64,000 bases of DNA from CALEUX01 sp964608615 (GTDB lineage Bacteria; Bacteroidota; Bacteroidia; Bacteroidales; Marinilabiliaceae). Each line of letters opens with the position of its first letter. Position 1 is the stretch's first letter. The stretch spans positions 1 through 64,000 of the forward strand of contig CAZSQG010000001.1 in the NCBI GenBank assembly GCA_964608615.1, in the 5' to 3' direction. Both the position numbers and the translations under genes were made by a program. Shown piece after piece: positions 17,097-26,053 of the stretch. Below the pieces are notes generated by a model. That model saw only the letters and a list, made by a program, of their open reading frames with translations. It searched no databases and was not told the DNA's origin.

Positions 17097-18500
17097 TTGG
17101 CAGGAAAAACTCTTTTCGACAAAATCTGGGAGAAACACGTTGTAGCCAACGTTGAAGGAGGTCCCAGTGTTATTTACATAGATCGTCATCTGGTTCATGA
17201 AGTAACCAGTCCACAGGCTTTTGGAGGTCTTAAGGCACGAGGAATAAAGGTTCGACGTCCTGAAAAAACGATTGCCACGCCTGACCATAACATACCAACC
17301 ATGGATCAGCATTTGCCAATTAATGACGAATTAAGTCGTTTTCAGGTTAATAAGCTGAAAGAGAATTGTGAGGCAAATGGTGTTAAAATGTATGGTTTAA
17401 CGCATCCATTCAATGGCATTGTACATGTTATTGGTCCTGAACTTGGAATTACTCAGCCTGGAATGACCATTGTTTGTGGCGATAGCCATACTTCAACCCA
17501 TGGAGCTTTTGGAAGCATTGCTTTTGGGATTGGAACAAGTGAGGTTGAAATGGTGTTGGCTACACAATGTATGATGCAGTCGAGGCCTAAAACTATGCGT
17601 ATCAATGTAGATGGAAAGTTGGAGAAAGGTGTTACATCAAAAGACATCATACTTTATATAATTGCTCAGATATCTACGGGTGGAGGAACAGGCTATTTTG
17701 TTGAGTTTGCCGGATCGGCCATTCGTTCGCTCTCAATGGAAGCCCGCATGACTATTTGTAATATGAGCATTGAAATGGGTGCCAGAGGAGGCATGATTGC
17801 TGCTGATGAGGTTACCTTTGAATACGTTAAAGGAAGAGAGTTTGCCCCCAAAGGTGAAGCATGGGACAAAGCATTAATCGAATGGAGGAAATTATCTTCC
17901 GATGTTGATGCTAAATTTGATAAAGAGCTTCATTTTAAAGCGGAAGACATTGAACCAATGATAACATATGGAACCAATCCTGGTATGGGCATTGGTATTT
18001 CAGGTAATATTCCTTTATTGAATGAGGTTGACGCATCGTCGGTGGTATCATTTAAAAATTCGCTTGATTACATGGGCTTTAATCCCGGTGACAAAATGAT
18101 TGGCAAAAAGGTTGATTATGTGTTTGTTGGAAGTTGTACCAATGGCAGGATTGAAGACCTTCGTTTATTTGCCAATTTTGTTAAAGGAAAAAGAAAGGCT
18201 GATAATATTACTGCATGGATTGTTCCGGGAAGTAAACAGGTTGAAAAACAAGCTATGGCCGAAGGTCTTAATGAGGTGCTGGAAGCTGCTGGTTTTGAGT
18301 TTCGCCAGCCGGGGTGTTCAGCTTGTTTAGCCATGAACGATGATAAAATTCCAGAGGGTAAATTTGCTGTTTCAACTTCGAACAGAAATTTTGAAGGACG
18401 TCAAGGTCCCGGATCGAGAACCATGCTGGCCAGTCCGCTGACCGCTGCTGCCGCTGCTATAACTGGTGTTATCACTGATCCCCGGCAACTGATAAGCTAA
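17097..18500 (+). CDS. leuC: 3-isopropylmalate dehydratase, large subunit
   Basis: LeuC with LeuD isomerises 2- to 3-isopropylmalate; it may also act on citramalate if the neighbouring synthase makes it. The 467-residue aconitase-family protein starts with AGKTLFDKIWEKHVV. It has GDSHTSTHGAFG (about residues 128-139), and the [4Fe-4S] cysteines in VGSCTNGRIEDL (about 342-353) and PGCSACLAMN (about 403-412). The only start that keeps the conserved N-terminus is TTG at 17097, an unusual but plausible initiation codon. leuD follows after 56 nt. Confidence 0.95.
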   Translation: MAGKTLFDKIWEKHVVANVEGGPSVIYIDRHLVHEVTSPQAFGGLKARGIKVRRPEKTIATPDHNIPTMDQHLPINDELSRFQVNKLKENCEANGVKMYGLTHPFNGIVHVIGPELGITQPGMTIVCGDSHTSTHGAFGSIAFGIGTSEVEMVLATQCMMQSRPKTMRINVDGKLEKGVTSKDIILYIIAQISTGGGTGYFVEFAGSAIRSLSMEARMTICNMSIEMGARGGMIAADEVTFEYVKGREFAPKGEAWDKALIEWRKLSSDVDAKFDKELHFKAEDIEPMITYGTNPGMGIGISGNIPLLNEVDASSVVSFKNSLDYMGFNPGDKMIGKKVDYVFVGSCTNGRIEDLRLFANFVKGKRKADNITAWIVPGSKQVEKQAMAEGLNEVLEAAGFEFRQPGCSACLAMNDDKIPEGKFAVSTSNRNFEGRQGPGSRTMLASPLTAAAAAITGVITDPRQLIS

Positions 18501-18556
18501 CTTGTTGAGTAAATAGAAATCAGTAATTTTTTAACAGAACTCAAAAAAAGACTAAA

Positions 18557-19150
18557 ATGCCAATAAATAAATTTGTCACAATTGAATCAACATTTGTGCC
18601 TCTTCCAATTGAGAATGTGGATACTGACCAGATCATTCCGGCACGCTTTCTTAAAGCTACTACCCGTGAAGGTTTTGGCGATAACCTTTTCTGTGATTGG
18701 CGTTACGATAAAAGTGGAAAACCAAAGCCTGATTTTGTTTTGAATAACCCAGTTTATTCAGGAAGTATTCTAGTAGCCGGGAAAAACTTTGGGAGTGGAT
18801 CCAGCCGTGAGCATGCAGCCTGGGCTCTTCATGGTTATGGGTTCAAGGTGGTGGTTTCTAGTTTTTTTGCCGATATATTTAAAGGTAATGCTCTGAATAA
18901 TGGTATTTTACCTGTTCAGATCTCAGATGCCTTTTTGGGCAAATTGTTTTATGCCATAAATGCTGATCCTAAGGTAATTGTGAAAGTGGATCTTGAAAAT
19001 CAAACCATTTCAGTTCCATCTAAGAATATATCTGAAAAATTTGATATCAATCCATATAAAAGGAATTGCCTGATTAATGGATACGACGATATTGACTACC
19101 TTTTCAGTATCACAGATAAAATTGATGCCTGGGAAGCAAAAGCCCGATAA
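18557..19150 (+). CDS. leuD: 3-isopropylmalate dehydratase, small subunit
   Basis: The swivel-domain partner of LeuC. The 197-residue protein shows NVDTDQIIPARFLKA (about residues 21-35), NLFCDWRYD, and the substrate-binding loop GKNFGSGSSREHAAWAL (about 76-92), followed by FADIFKGNALNNGILPV. Length is normal. A 319-nt spacer follows before the second synthase gene. Confidence 0.95.
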   Translation: MPINKFVTIESTFVPLPIENVDTDQIIPARFLKATTREGFGDNLFCDWRYDKSGKPKPDFVLNNPVYSGSILVAGKNFGSGSSREHAAWALHGYGFKVVVSSFFADIFKGNALNNGILPVQISDAFLGKLFYAINADPKVIVKVDLENQTISVPSKNISEKFDINPYKRNCLINGYDDIDYLFSITDKIDAWEAKAR

Positions 19151-19469
19151 TTTCAACCAAAGTTGTTTAATTATAATCTTGGATTGCCTAACGAAGATTT
19201 ACAAGGCTGATGCCTGTTGGTGAACATCTCTTTAGGAATGTGGTTATATGCAAAACCTCCTTAATCACACAATTTTGATTTAGAATTTGCAATACCTGGT
19301 TTAGGTATCATATTCTTAAATCAGAAACCATTTGATTACTAGTCAAATCTTAAAACGGATTGGGAGCAAAAAGAATTTATGACCTTGTAAATCAATAAAA
19401 ACAGATTAAACAAGCGCCGGAGCTTCGGGATAAGTTAAATGTGGCAATTGAAGATCAAACTATAAACAC
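19151..19469. other. Spacer inside the leu gene group
   Basis: 319 nt between leuD and the second synthase gene. I see no hairpin followed by a T-run, no TAnnTTTG core I would defend, and no open frame. The spacing leaves open a separate promoter for the last two genes. Confidence 0.45.
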
Positions 19470-21011
19470 ATGAAGAATACTACCATTGAAGTAATGGATA
19501 CAACCTTAAGGGATGGAGAGCAAACCACCGGGGTTTCGTTTAGCGAAGTTGAAAAACTTACTATTGCTCGGTTATTGCTTGAGGATTTGAAGGTTAATAG
19601 AATTGAAATTGCTTCGGCGCGTGTATCTGAAGGAGAATTCAGATCGGTTAAGCGCATTACTGAATGGGCAAAAAAGCAGAATTATCTTGATCGTATTGAA
19701 ATTCTTGGCTTTGTGGATAAAAGTATTTCAATTGATTGGATAGCAGATGCCGGAGGAAAGGTGATTAACTTGCTTACTAAGGGCTCGTTACGACATCTCG
19801 AAGGTCAGCTAAAAAAAACACCTGATGAACACATTGCCGATATTCAATTTGTTCTTGATGAGGCCCAAAAAAAAGGAATCACTGTTAATGTTTATCTGGA
19901 AGACTGGTCAAACGGCATGATTAATTCACGCGATTATGTTTTTTACATGATCGATTTCTTTAGGAAAACAAATGTAAAGCGGATAATGCTTCCCGATACA
20001 CTTGGAATTTTAAATCCTGATCAGACTTACGAATTTTGTTCTTTGATAACCAAGCGGTACCCTGGAATTCGTTTTGATTTTCATGCCCATAACGATTATG
20101 ATTTATCGGTGGCTAATGTTTACATGGCTTTAAAGGCTGGAATAAATGGTGTTCACACCACTATTAACGGGCTTGGTGAACGAGCTGGTAATGCTCCCTT
20201 GGCTAGTGTTTTGGCCATTATGAACGATCATCTGAAAACTAAAAATTCACTTGTTGAATCCAATCTTACAAGGGTTTCAAAAATGGTTGAATCATTCAGT
20301 GGTATTCGCATCCCTGCCAACAAACCGCTTACTGGTGAAAGTGTTTTTACCCAGTGCAGCGGTGTTCATGCCGATGGCGATAGTAAGGACAATCTCTATT
20401 TTAATCAGTTAATGCCTGAACGTTTTGGGAGAGTTCGACGTTATGCCCTTGGAAAAACTTCTGGCAAAGCCAATATTTTAAAGAATCTTGAGGAACTAGG
20501 CATTGAGCTGGATCCTGAAGATATGAAAAAAGTTACCCGACGGGTCATTGAGCTGGGCGATAAAAAGGAATATGTATCAACCGAGGATCTACCATATATT
20601 ATTTCTGACGTTTTAAAAGGGGAAACTACCCGCCAAAATATCAGATTGCTGAACTATAACCTGAGTTTGGTTCATGGTTTAAGGCCAATGGCATCCATTA
20701 GTATTCAGATTTATAAAAACACCTACGCTGAAACAGCCGTGGGTGATGGTCAGTATGATGCTTTTATGAAAGCTTTATGGAGAATTTATGAAAGACTTGG
20801 TCGTGAACATCCTGTACTTACCGATTATTGGGTAAGTATTCCTCCCGGAGGTAAAACTGATGCCTTTGTTGAAACAGTTATCACATGGGAGTATAAAGGA
20901 ATGGAGGTTAAGACCCGAGGGCTTGATGCTGACCAGACAGAAGCCGCCATTAAGGCAACACTAAAAATGCTTAACATTATCGAAAACAACGAAATAAAGT
21001 TTAATAAATAA
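19470..21011 (+). CDS. 2-isopropylmalate/citramalate synthase family protein
   Basis: A second HMGL-type Claisen-condensation enzyme, 513 residues. It has MDTTLRDGEQTTGVSFSEVE (residues 9-28), HAHNDYDLSVANVY with metal-binding histidines (about 210), the NGLGERAGNAPLASV block and CSGVHADGDSKDN; the C-terminus is a LeuA-type regulatory dimer domain. It is clearly distinct from LeuA upstream: the early region lacks EAGFP and has IEIASARVSEGEF. Its place between leuD and leuB, with no ilvA nearby, suggests (R)-citramalate synthase making 2-oxobutyrate for isoleucine through LeuCD and LeuB. A homocitrate-type or second isopropylmalate synthase remains possible. leuB follows after 5 nt. Confidence 0.8.
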   Translation: MKNTTIEVMDTTLRDGEQTTGVSFSEVEKLTIARLLLEDLKVNRIEIASARVSEGEFRSVKRITEWAKKQNYLDRIEILGFVDKSISIDWIADAGGKVINLLTKGSLRHLEGQLKKTPDEHIADIQFVLDEAQKKGITVNVYLEDWSNGMINSRDYVFYMIDFFRKTNVKRIMLPDTLGILNPDQTYEFCSLITKRYPGIRFDFHAHNDYDLSVANVYMALKAGINGVHTTINGLGERAGNAPLASVLAIMNDHLKTKNSLVESNLTRVSKMVESFSGIRIPANKPLTGESVFTQCSGVHADGDSKDNLYFNQLMPERFGRVRRYALGKTSGKANILKNLEELGIELDPEDMKKVTRRVIELGDKKEYVSTEDLPYIISDVLKGETTRQNIRLLNYNLSLVHGLRPMASISIQIYKNTYAETAVGDGQYDAFMKALWRIYERLGREHPVLTDYWVSIPPGGKTDAFVETVITWEYKGMEVKTRGLDADQTEAAIKATLKMLNIIENNEIKFNK

Positions 21012-21016
21012 ATATA

Positions 21017-22084
21017 ATGAGACTAAACATTGCAGTTTTGGCCGGTGACGGAATCGGCCCTGAAATAATTGAACAGGCCATTAAAACTGTTAACGCAGTT
21101 TGTGCAAAAAAAGGTCACGAAGCCATTTACAAGCAAGCATTGGTAGGAGCTATAGCTATTGAAAAAACCGGGAATCCTTATCCCGATGAAACGCATGAAT
21201 TGTGCATGAATTCTGATGCTGTTCTTTTTGGAGCCATAGGCGATCCTCGTTACGATAATGATCCGAAAGCAAAAGTTCGTCCTGAGCAAGGATTGCTGGC
21301 CATGCGCCAGAAACTTGGGTTGTATGCAAATATTAGGCCGGTAAGTACTTTCCCCTCATTAATTCATAAATCACCATTGCGTCGTGATCTTGTTGAAGGT
21401 GCTGACTTTGTAGCTATACGTGAATTAACCGGGGGCATCTATTTTGGACGTCCTCAGGGCCGTTCCGAAGATGGCGAAACTGCTTATGATACCTGCGTTT
21501 ACTCTAAATCAGAGATTGAACGTATCTGTAAACTGGCATTTGATTTCGCGGGGAAACGTAAAAAAAAGCTTACCGTGGTTGATAAAGCCAACGTATTAGC
21601 CACTTCGCGTTTATGGCGCGAAACTGTTCAGTCCATGGCTCCCAATTATCCTGATATTGAGGTGGAATACATGTTTGTTGACAATGCAGCCATGCAGCTT
21701 ATTCAATGGCCAAAGCGTTTTGATGTTATGGTTACCGAGAATATGTTTGGCGATATTCTAACCGATGAGGCCAGCGTAATTACCGGTTCACTTGGATTGC
21801 TTCCTTCTGCAAGTGTGGGTATTCACACATCGGTTTTTGAGCCTATTCATGGTTCTTACCCGCAGGCAGCAGGAAAAAATATTGCTAATCCTATAGCCAC
21901 TGTACTTTCGGCAGCTCTTATGTTTGAGTACGCCTTTAATCTTCCTGAAGAAGGAGCCATGATTCGTAAAGCAGTGGAAGCCTCTTTGGAAGCGAATGTG
22001 GTTACCGAGGATATTGATAAAACAAAACCTTATAAAACATCAGAAGTGGGTGATTGGTTGGCTAATTACATAACAAATATGTAA
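21017..22084 (+). CDS. leuB: 3-isopropylmalate dehydrogenase
   Basis: LeuB oxidatively decarboxylates 3-isopropylmalate with NAD; the same enzyme can use methylmalate from a citramalate route. The 355-residue protein starts with the family sequence LNIAVLAGDGIGPEI, has RPEQGLLAMRQKLGLYANIRP (about residues 92-112), RELTGGIYFG (about 136) and the Mg-binding region with DNAAMQLI and NMFGDILTDEAS. It ends the operon and is followed by a strong terminator. Only 5 nt separate it from the preceding synthase gene, so the two are coupled. Confidence 0.96.
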   Translation: MRLNIAVLAGDGIGPEIIEQAIKTVNAVCAKKGHEAIYKQALVGAIAIEKTGNPYPDETHELCMNSDAVLFGAIGDPRYDNDPKAKVRPEQGLLAMRQKLGLYANIRPVSTFPSLIHKSPLRRDLVEGADFVAIRELTGGIYFGRPQGRSEDGETAYDTCVYSKSEIERICKLAFDFAGKRKKKLTVVDKANVLATSRLWRETVQSMAPNYPDIEVEYMFVDNAAMQLIQWPKRFDVMVTENMFGDILTDEASVITGSLGLLPSASVGIHTSVFEPIHGSYPQAAGKNIANPIATVLSAALMFEYAFNLPEEGAMIRKAVEASLEANVVTEDIDKTKPYKTSEVGDWLANYITNM

Positions 22085-22119
22085 TAATCGTTTAGCATTG
22101 CATTTCATATACTAAAAAG

Positions 22120-22157
22120 ACAGCCGATATCCTCGTTTGGACATCGGCTGTTGTTTT
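22120..22157 (+). terminator. Intrinsic terminator of the ilv-leu operon
   Basis: ACAGCCGAT (22120-22128) pairs with ATCGGCTGT (22143-22151), extended inward by TCC/GGA, and is followed by TGTTTTT. Confidence 0.9.
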
Positions 22158-22252
22158 TCCGAAGAATTAACTTATCCCGGAATCCAAACCACCTTGATAA
22201 TTTGATGAAATTTGTTAGCTAGGGTTGCTTTTTTTGAAAGAAAAAAATTAAA

Positions 22253-22286
22253 TTGTTGCCCACCTTATATTAAGCCGATATATTTG
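22253..22286 (+). promoter_or_regulatory. Promoter of the TlpA-like lipoprotein genes
   Basis: TTG at 22256-22258, a 20-nt spacer and TATATTTG at 22279-22286 fit the Bacteroidetes -33/-7 pattern, 23 nt before the start at 22309. Confidence 0.6.
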
Positions 22287-22308
22287 TGTAACTAATTTTA
22301 TTAATAAC

Positions 22309-23436
22309 ATGCGTATCCTGACTCTCTTTACATTACTTGTATTGCTTGGGGCTTGCTCCTCTGACCAAAAAGCACCTCTGATTTCAGGTCTTCTGTGGGG
22401 AGGGGAGGGACACCGGCTTGTTGTGAAACCTGAAGATAAAAGCCTTATTTGGTCGGATACTATTTTAATTAACCATTTGGGTGAATTTGAATGGAATAGG
22501 GATTCAATTATTCCGGGGTTTTATAGGTTAGAAAAATCTTCGGATGCGTCATTGGTGTTCTTTTTGAAAAAGGGCTCAGCGGTTTTTATTGATGCCCAGT
22601 ATATAAGCTATCCCGAAGAGGCAAAGTTAAGTGGAACTGAAATATCTCAGGATATTTTCAAATTGGAGAAAAACAGCAAAGAATGGTTGGATGAGATAGC
22701 CCAGTTGTCGAAAAAGGTGGAAGATCCAGCCTGGATAGCAACCGAATCTAACCGGCTGATGCTGAAAGCAGAATTTGATTCAATCAGGCTTGTTTATCGC
22801 CAAAAGGCCATTGAGTTATCGCCAAAGCCTTTGGTGAGGTATTTGGCTTTACATCAAACAGCAGGTAACAATGCACTGTTTGATCCCTGGGCTGATAGAG
22901 CCTTGTTTTTTAAAGCAGATTCTTCATTAGCTGCCTATCGACCTTATAAAGAATTTATAAATTTCGCCTTTAAGGTTGACAGTCTTTATCAATTGCATCT
23001 ACTTGATGAGAAGGTTAAGCCCGGATCAAAATTTCCATCAATTTCTTTACCCGATGTTTTGGGTGATTCCATTCCAGTTTCAAGATTTCTCGGAACACCT
23101 TTATATGTTGAGGTATGGCAACTCAAACAAGAAGAATCGGTTAAAATTCATGCTTTAAACATACCGGTTTTAAGTCGTTATAGCCGTCAGGAACTTGAGG
23201 TGTATATGATTGCTCTTGACACCGCAACAAATGTGTGGAAAGAGTCTATTCGTCAACAGAAATTATATTATAACAATGTTATTGATACAAGAGGATTAGA
23301 ATCTACTCTGATTAACGACTTGGGTATTATGCAATTTCCTTCTAATTTTATTGTGGACGCTAATGGAATAGTTATAGCTAAAAATATATGGGGCCTTCAA
23401 CTGGAGAATGGTCTTGATTTATTACTGAAAAAATAG
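22309..23436 (+). CDS. Lipoprotein with degenerate thioredoxin-like domain
   Basis: A 375-residue envelope protein. The signal sequence ends in the lipobox LLGAC, so Cys16 is probably lipidated. The middle resembles the DUF4369 region found before thioredoxin-like domains in Bacteroidetes (strand-rich, then a helical linker). The C-terminal ~130 residues (from about 245, PGSKFPSISLPDVLGDSIPV) follow the TlpA/redoxin pattern up to QFPSNFIVDANGIVIAKNIWG, which includes the cis-Pro region. The position expected to hold CxxC instead reads VEVWQLKQEESV, so no thiol-disulfide activity is expected. A related gene follows 99 nt downstream. Confidence 0.75.
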   Translation: MRILTLFTLLVLLGACSSDQKAPLISGLLWGGEGHRLVVKPEDKSLIWSDTILINHLGEFEWNRDSIIPGFYRLEKSSDASLVFFLKKGSAVFIDAQYISYPEEAKLSGTEISQDIFKLEKNSKEWLDEIAQLSKKVEDPAWIATESNRLMLKAEFDSIRLVYRQKAIELSPKPLVRYLALHQTAGNNALFDPWADRALFFKADSSLAAYRPYKEFINFAFKVDSLYQLHLLDEKVKPGSKFPSISLPDVLGDSIPVSRFLGTPLYVEVWQLKQEESVKIHALNIPVLSRYSRQELEVYMIALDTATNVWKESIRQQKLYYNNVIDTRGLESTLINDLGIMQFPSNFIVDANGIVIAKNIWGLQLENGLDLLLKK

Positions 23437-23535
23437 CTTTATATTTGATGGTTTTAATCTAAGAAATTAGTGAACCGGTTTTAAAATGCAGGAACCAAAA
23501 ACAATGAATCATAATATATTACAGATATTTTAAAA

Positions 23536-24708
23536 ATGAATTTCATGAGACAATTATTCCTTTTTCTGATACTTTTTATTTCTGTTTTGGGCTGTTCCAA
23601 AAAAGATGATTTTATTATTCAAGGTAATATTGATGGAGGTACTGGCAAGAAGGTAACCTTGTATAAGATGGAATTTGATAAAGATGTTCCAATCGACAGC
23701 ATGGTGATAAAAAAAAATGGAAATTTCAAATTTAAAACAGACCGGTTAATAGAACCAACATTTTTTAAAATTGAGCTTTCACCGGTTGATTTTATTACAC
23801 TTTTGGGCGATACCACCGAGCATATAAAGGTTAATGCCAAGGCTTCTTCGTTTGCTAAAACTTACGAAGTGTTAAACTCAACCGGATCAAAACATGTACA
23901 GATGTTGAATGGGAAAATTTCCTCGCTTCGCATCAAAATTGATAGTTTGACAACTTATTTTCAATCATTACCTAAAATTGAAAAGGAAGAACGGATTGGT
24001 GATATTAGTAATGAAATTTCTGAAAATATCACTCAATATAAAGAAATGGTTGGAGGGTTTATAATGGATAACCCACGATCATTTGCTAGTTATTATGCAC
24101 TTTTTCTTACTCTGAGCGATGAAACAATGGTGTTGAATATAGTAGATAAACACGATCAGGTTTATTTTGCAACCATTGCCACCAGCCTTAATTTATTTTA
24201 TCCTGAATCATCCCGTATTCGCCAGTTGTATGATCTTGTTCTGGACGCTAAAACTGAGCAACGAAAAGCCCGCATGTTGGAAATCATAGCCAATGCCGAA
24301 GGTAGTGGACTCCCGGAAATTAAGGAAAAAGATGTTAATGGAAATGAAATTGCATTATCATCACTCAAAGGGAAAGTTGTTTTGTTATCATTTTGGGCAT
24401 CATGGGACAATGCTTCGCGACGAGAAAACCAAATTCTAAAAAAGGTTTATAATCAATATAAAGATAAAGGATTTGATGTTTATCAGGTTGGACTGGAGCG
24501 AAGTAAAGTTCTATGGGAAAATGCCTTGATTCAGGATGAGATTCCATGGATTAGTGTTACTGACCTCAAATATACCGATTCATATCCGGCAAGAGTTTAC
24601 AATGTTCAACAATTACCCGCTAATTATTTGATTAGCCGGGATGGTGAGGTTATTGGGAAAAATTTATTTGGCAATCGTTTAGAAGAAAAACTTAAAGAAG
24701 TTTTATAG
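23536..24708 (+). CDS. DUF4369/TlpA-like lipoprotein without active-site cysteines
   Basis: A 390-residue lipoprotein with lipobox VLGC (Cys20 from this start). Residues about 26-120 match DUF4369 (IQGNIDGGTGKKVTLYKM, then PTFFKIEL). The C-terminal domain from about 262 is redoxin-like: IALSSLKGKVVLLSFWASWD, followed by LPANYLISRDGEVIGKNLFG. The family motif WAxWCxPC is replaced by WASWDNAS, so both redox cysteines are absent. With its neighbour it forms a pair of apparently non-catalytic thioredoxin-fold lipoproteins. The ATG three codons downstream is an equally good start. Confidence 0.8.
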   Translation: MNFMRQLFLFLILFISVLGCSKKDDFIIQGNIDGGTGKKVTLYKMEFDKDVPIDSMVIKKNGNFKFKTDRLIEPTFFKIELSPVDFITLLGDTTEHIKVNAKASSFAKTYEVLNSTGSKHVQMLNGKISSLRIKIDSLTTYFQSLPKIEKEERIGDISNEISENITQYKEMVGGFIMDNPRSFASYYALFLTLSDETMVLNIVDKHDQVYFATIATSLNLFYPESSRIRQLYDLVLDAKTEQRKARMLEIIANAEGSGLPEIKEKDVNGNEIALSSLKGKVVLLSFWASWDNASRRENQILKKVYNQYKDKGFDVYQVGLERSKVLWENALIQDEIPWISVTDLKYTDSYPARVYNVQQLPANYLISRDGEVIGKNLFGNRLEEKLKEVL

Positions 24709-24766
24709 ATATTTAATTAATGCTGTTTAGTTAATGCTGTAATTGATTTATTTGCGTCGGGTTTTT

Positions 24767-24911
24767 TTAATACCATAATCTGTGAATCTGTGGCAATAAT
24801 AAATTGTTAAGGATGCAATTCATTTAATATTGTCCCGGCATTAATACCATAATCTGTGAATCTGTGGCAATAATTAAATGTTAAGGATGCAATTAATTTA
24901 ATATCGTCCAG
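24767..24911. repeat. Tandem duplication, two copies, period 74 nt
   Basis: TTAATACCATAATCTGTGAA begins at 24767 and again at 24841; the copies stay nearly identical through GTTAAGGATGCAATT and TTTAATAT, with only a handful of substitutions and one small shift. There is no coding capacity. Confidence 0.85.
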
Positions 24912-24916
24912 GGATC

Positions 24917-25012
24917 CACCGCTCGTTCAGCTAAAGAGGGTTCCCTTACCTGGTATTTCCTGTCGGGAAATATTAAGTATGTTAGACAAATTACTTAATT
25001 TAATGACATTAA
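24917..25012. repeat. Diverged dispersed repeat, copy 2
   Basis: CCACCGCTCGTTC on the left and GGAAATATTAAG...GACAAATTACTTAA...GACATTAA (24966-25012) match 8201-8301 with the same spacing between blocks. Confidence 0.4.
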
Positions 25013-25199
25013 AATGTAGTTCTTTTTATTGATATGAGAATTTTATACGTTAGCAACTGAAATCACAACGAGCAAAGGTCAAGGAAAAAACAGGCATAGG
25101 TTTTGTATGGTTATAATTGGGGAATTAAACTTTTATGGGATAAATGGGTTTTATTGTAAATATGTTTTGATTTCCAAAAAGATATGATTATCAGGTATG

Positions 25200-25232
25200 T
25201 TTGGGAAATGGCTTAAAAAACTAATATCTTTG
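25200..25232 (+). promoter_or_regulatory. Promoter of lpxH
   Basis: TTTG (25200-25203), a 21-nt spacer and TATCTTTG (25225-25232) fit the Bacteroidetes promoter, 45 nt before the lpxH start codon. Confidence 0.6.
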
Positions 25233-25276
25233 CGCCCTGTTTACTATTTATTCTGAAGTTCTCCCAAAATTTTGGT

Positions 25277-26032
25277 TTGGAAAAAGGAAAAAAAATATAT
25301 TTTGCATCTGATGTACACCTGGGGGCCCCTACTATAAGTAACCCTTCAGAGCATGAACGAAGGTTTGTGAGATGGCTTGATTCCATAAAGGGAACTGCTT
25401 CTGAAATTTATCTTTTGGGGGATATTTTTGATTTCTGGTTTGAATATAAAAAAGCAATTCCAAAAGGGTATTCAAGATTTATTGGAAAGTTATGTGAACT
25501 AACCGATGCAGGAATTCCGGTTCATTTTTTTACAGGAAATCACGACATCTGGGTTTTTGATTATCTGCCGACAGAGACAGGCATTGTTTTGCACAAAAAA
25601 CCGCAGATTCGGAATTTGGACGGATCACTTTTTTTTCTTGCTCATGGTGATGGCCTAACCCATTTTGAAAAATCTTATAATCGTTTGAAGTCAATTTTCA
25701 CCAACAGCTTTGCTCAATGGCTTTTCAGGATTATTCACCCTGATTTTGGCGTTTGGTTTGCCGGTTTTTGGTCGAGAAAGAGCAGGGAGAAGAACCTTAA
25801 TTCATATGGATCGGTTTTTCAGGGAGAAGAGAAAGAATGGTTGGTTATGTGGGCAAAAGAGAAACTTGAGAAGGAACATTTTGATTATTTTATTTTTGGG
25901 CATCGCCACATTGCCATGGTGATTCCGCTTAATGAAAAAAGCAAGCTGATATACCTGGGCGATTGGGTAAAACATTACTCCTATGGAGAGTGGGATGGAG
26001 AAAAGTTTGAGTTAAAGTTTTTTAAAGAGTAA
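25277..26032 (+). CDS. lpxH: UDP-2,3-diacylglucosamine diphosphatase LpxH-like
   Basis: LpxH hydrolyses UDP-2,3-diacylglucosamine to lipid X in lipid A synthesis, on the cytoplasmic face of the membrane. The 251-residue calcineurin-like phosphoesterase shows all metal-ligand motifs: ASDVHLG (residues 10-16), LLGDIFDFWFEYK (about 46-58), TGNHDIW (about 87), HGDGL (about 120) and FGHRHIAM (about 206). The frame begins with TTG at 25277; no ATG gives the conserved first strand, so a TTG start is likely. The KAS III-like gene follows 21 nt later, so the two are probably cotranscribed. Confidence 0.87.
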   Translation: MEKGKKIYFASDVHLGAPTISNPSEHERRFVRWLDSIKGTASEIYLLGDIFDFWFEYKKAIPKGYSRFIGKLCELTDAGIPVHFFTGNHDIWVFDYLPTETGIVLHKKPQIRNLDGSLFFLAHGDGLTHFEKSYNRLKSIFTNSFAQWLFRIIHPDFGVWFAGFWSRKSREKNLNSYGSVFQGEEKEWLVMWAKEKLEKEHFDYFIFGHRHIAMVIPLNEKSKLIYLGDWVKHYSYGEWDGEKFELKFFKE

Positions 26033-26053
26033 TACCTAAAATTTGAATGAGAG

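Larger units (their letters stand above)
24709..25199. other. Long intergenic region with tandem and dispersed repeats
   Basis: About 490 nt before the lpxH promoter. It contains a two-copy tandem repeat (24767-24911) and a diverged dispersed repeat (24917-25012), listed separately. No gene or terminator hairpin was seen in the rest. Confidence 0.6.

Noticed and set aside
17070..17312. An 80-codon minus-strand frame over the start of leuC
   Set aside because: It is antisense to conserved leuC coding sequence and shows no family signature.
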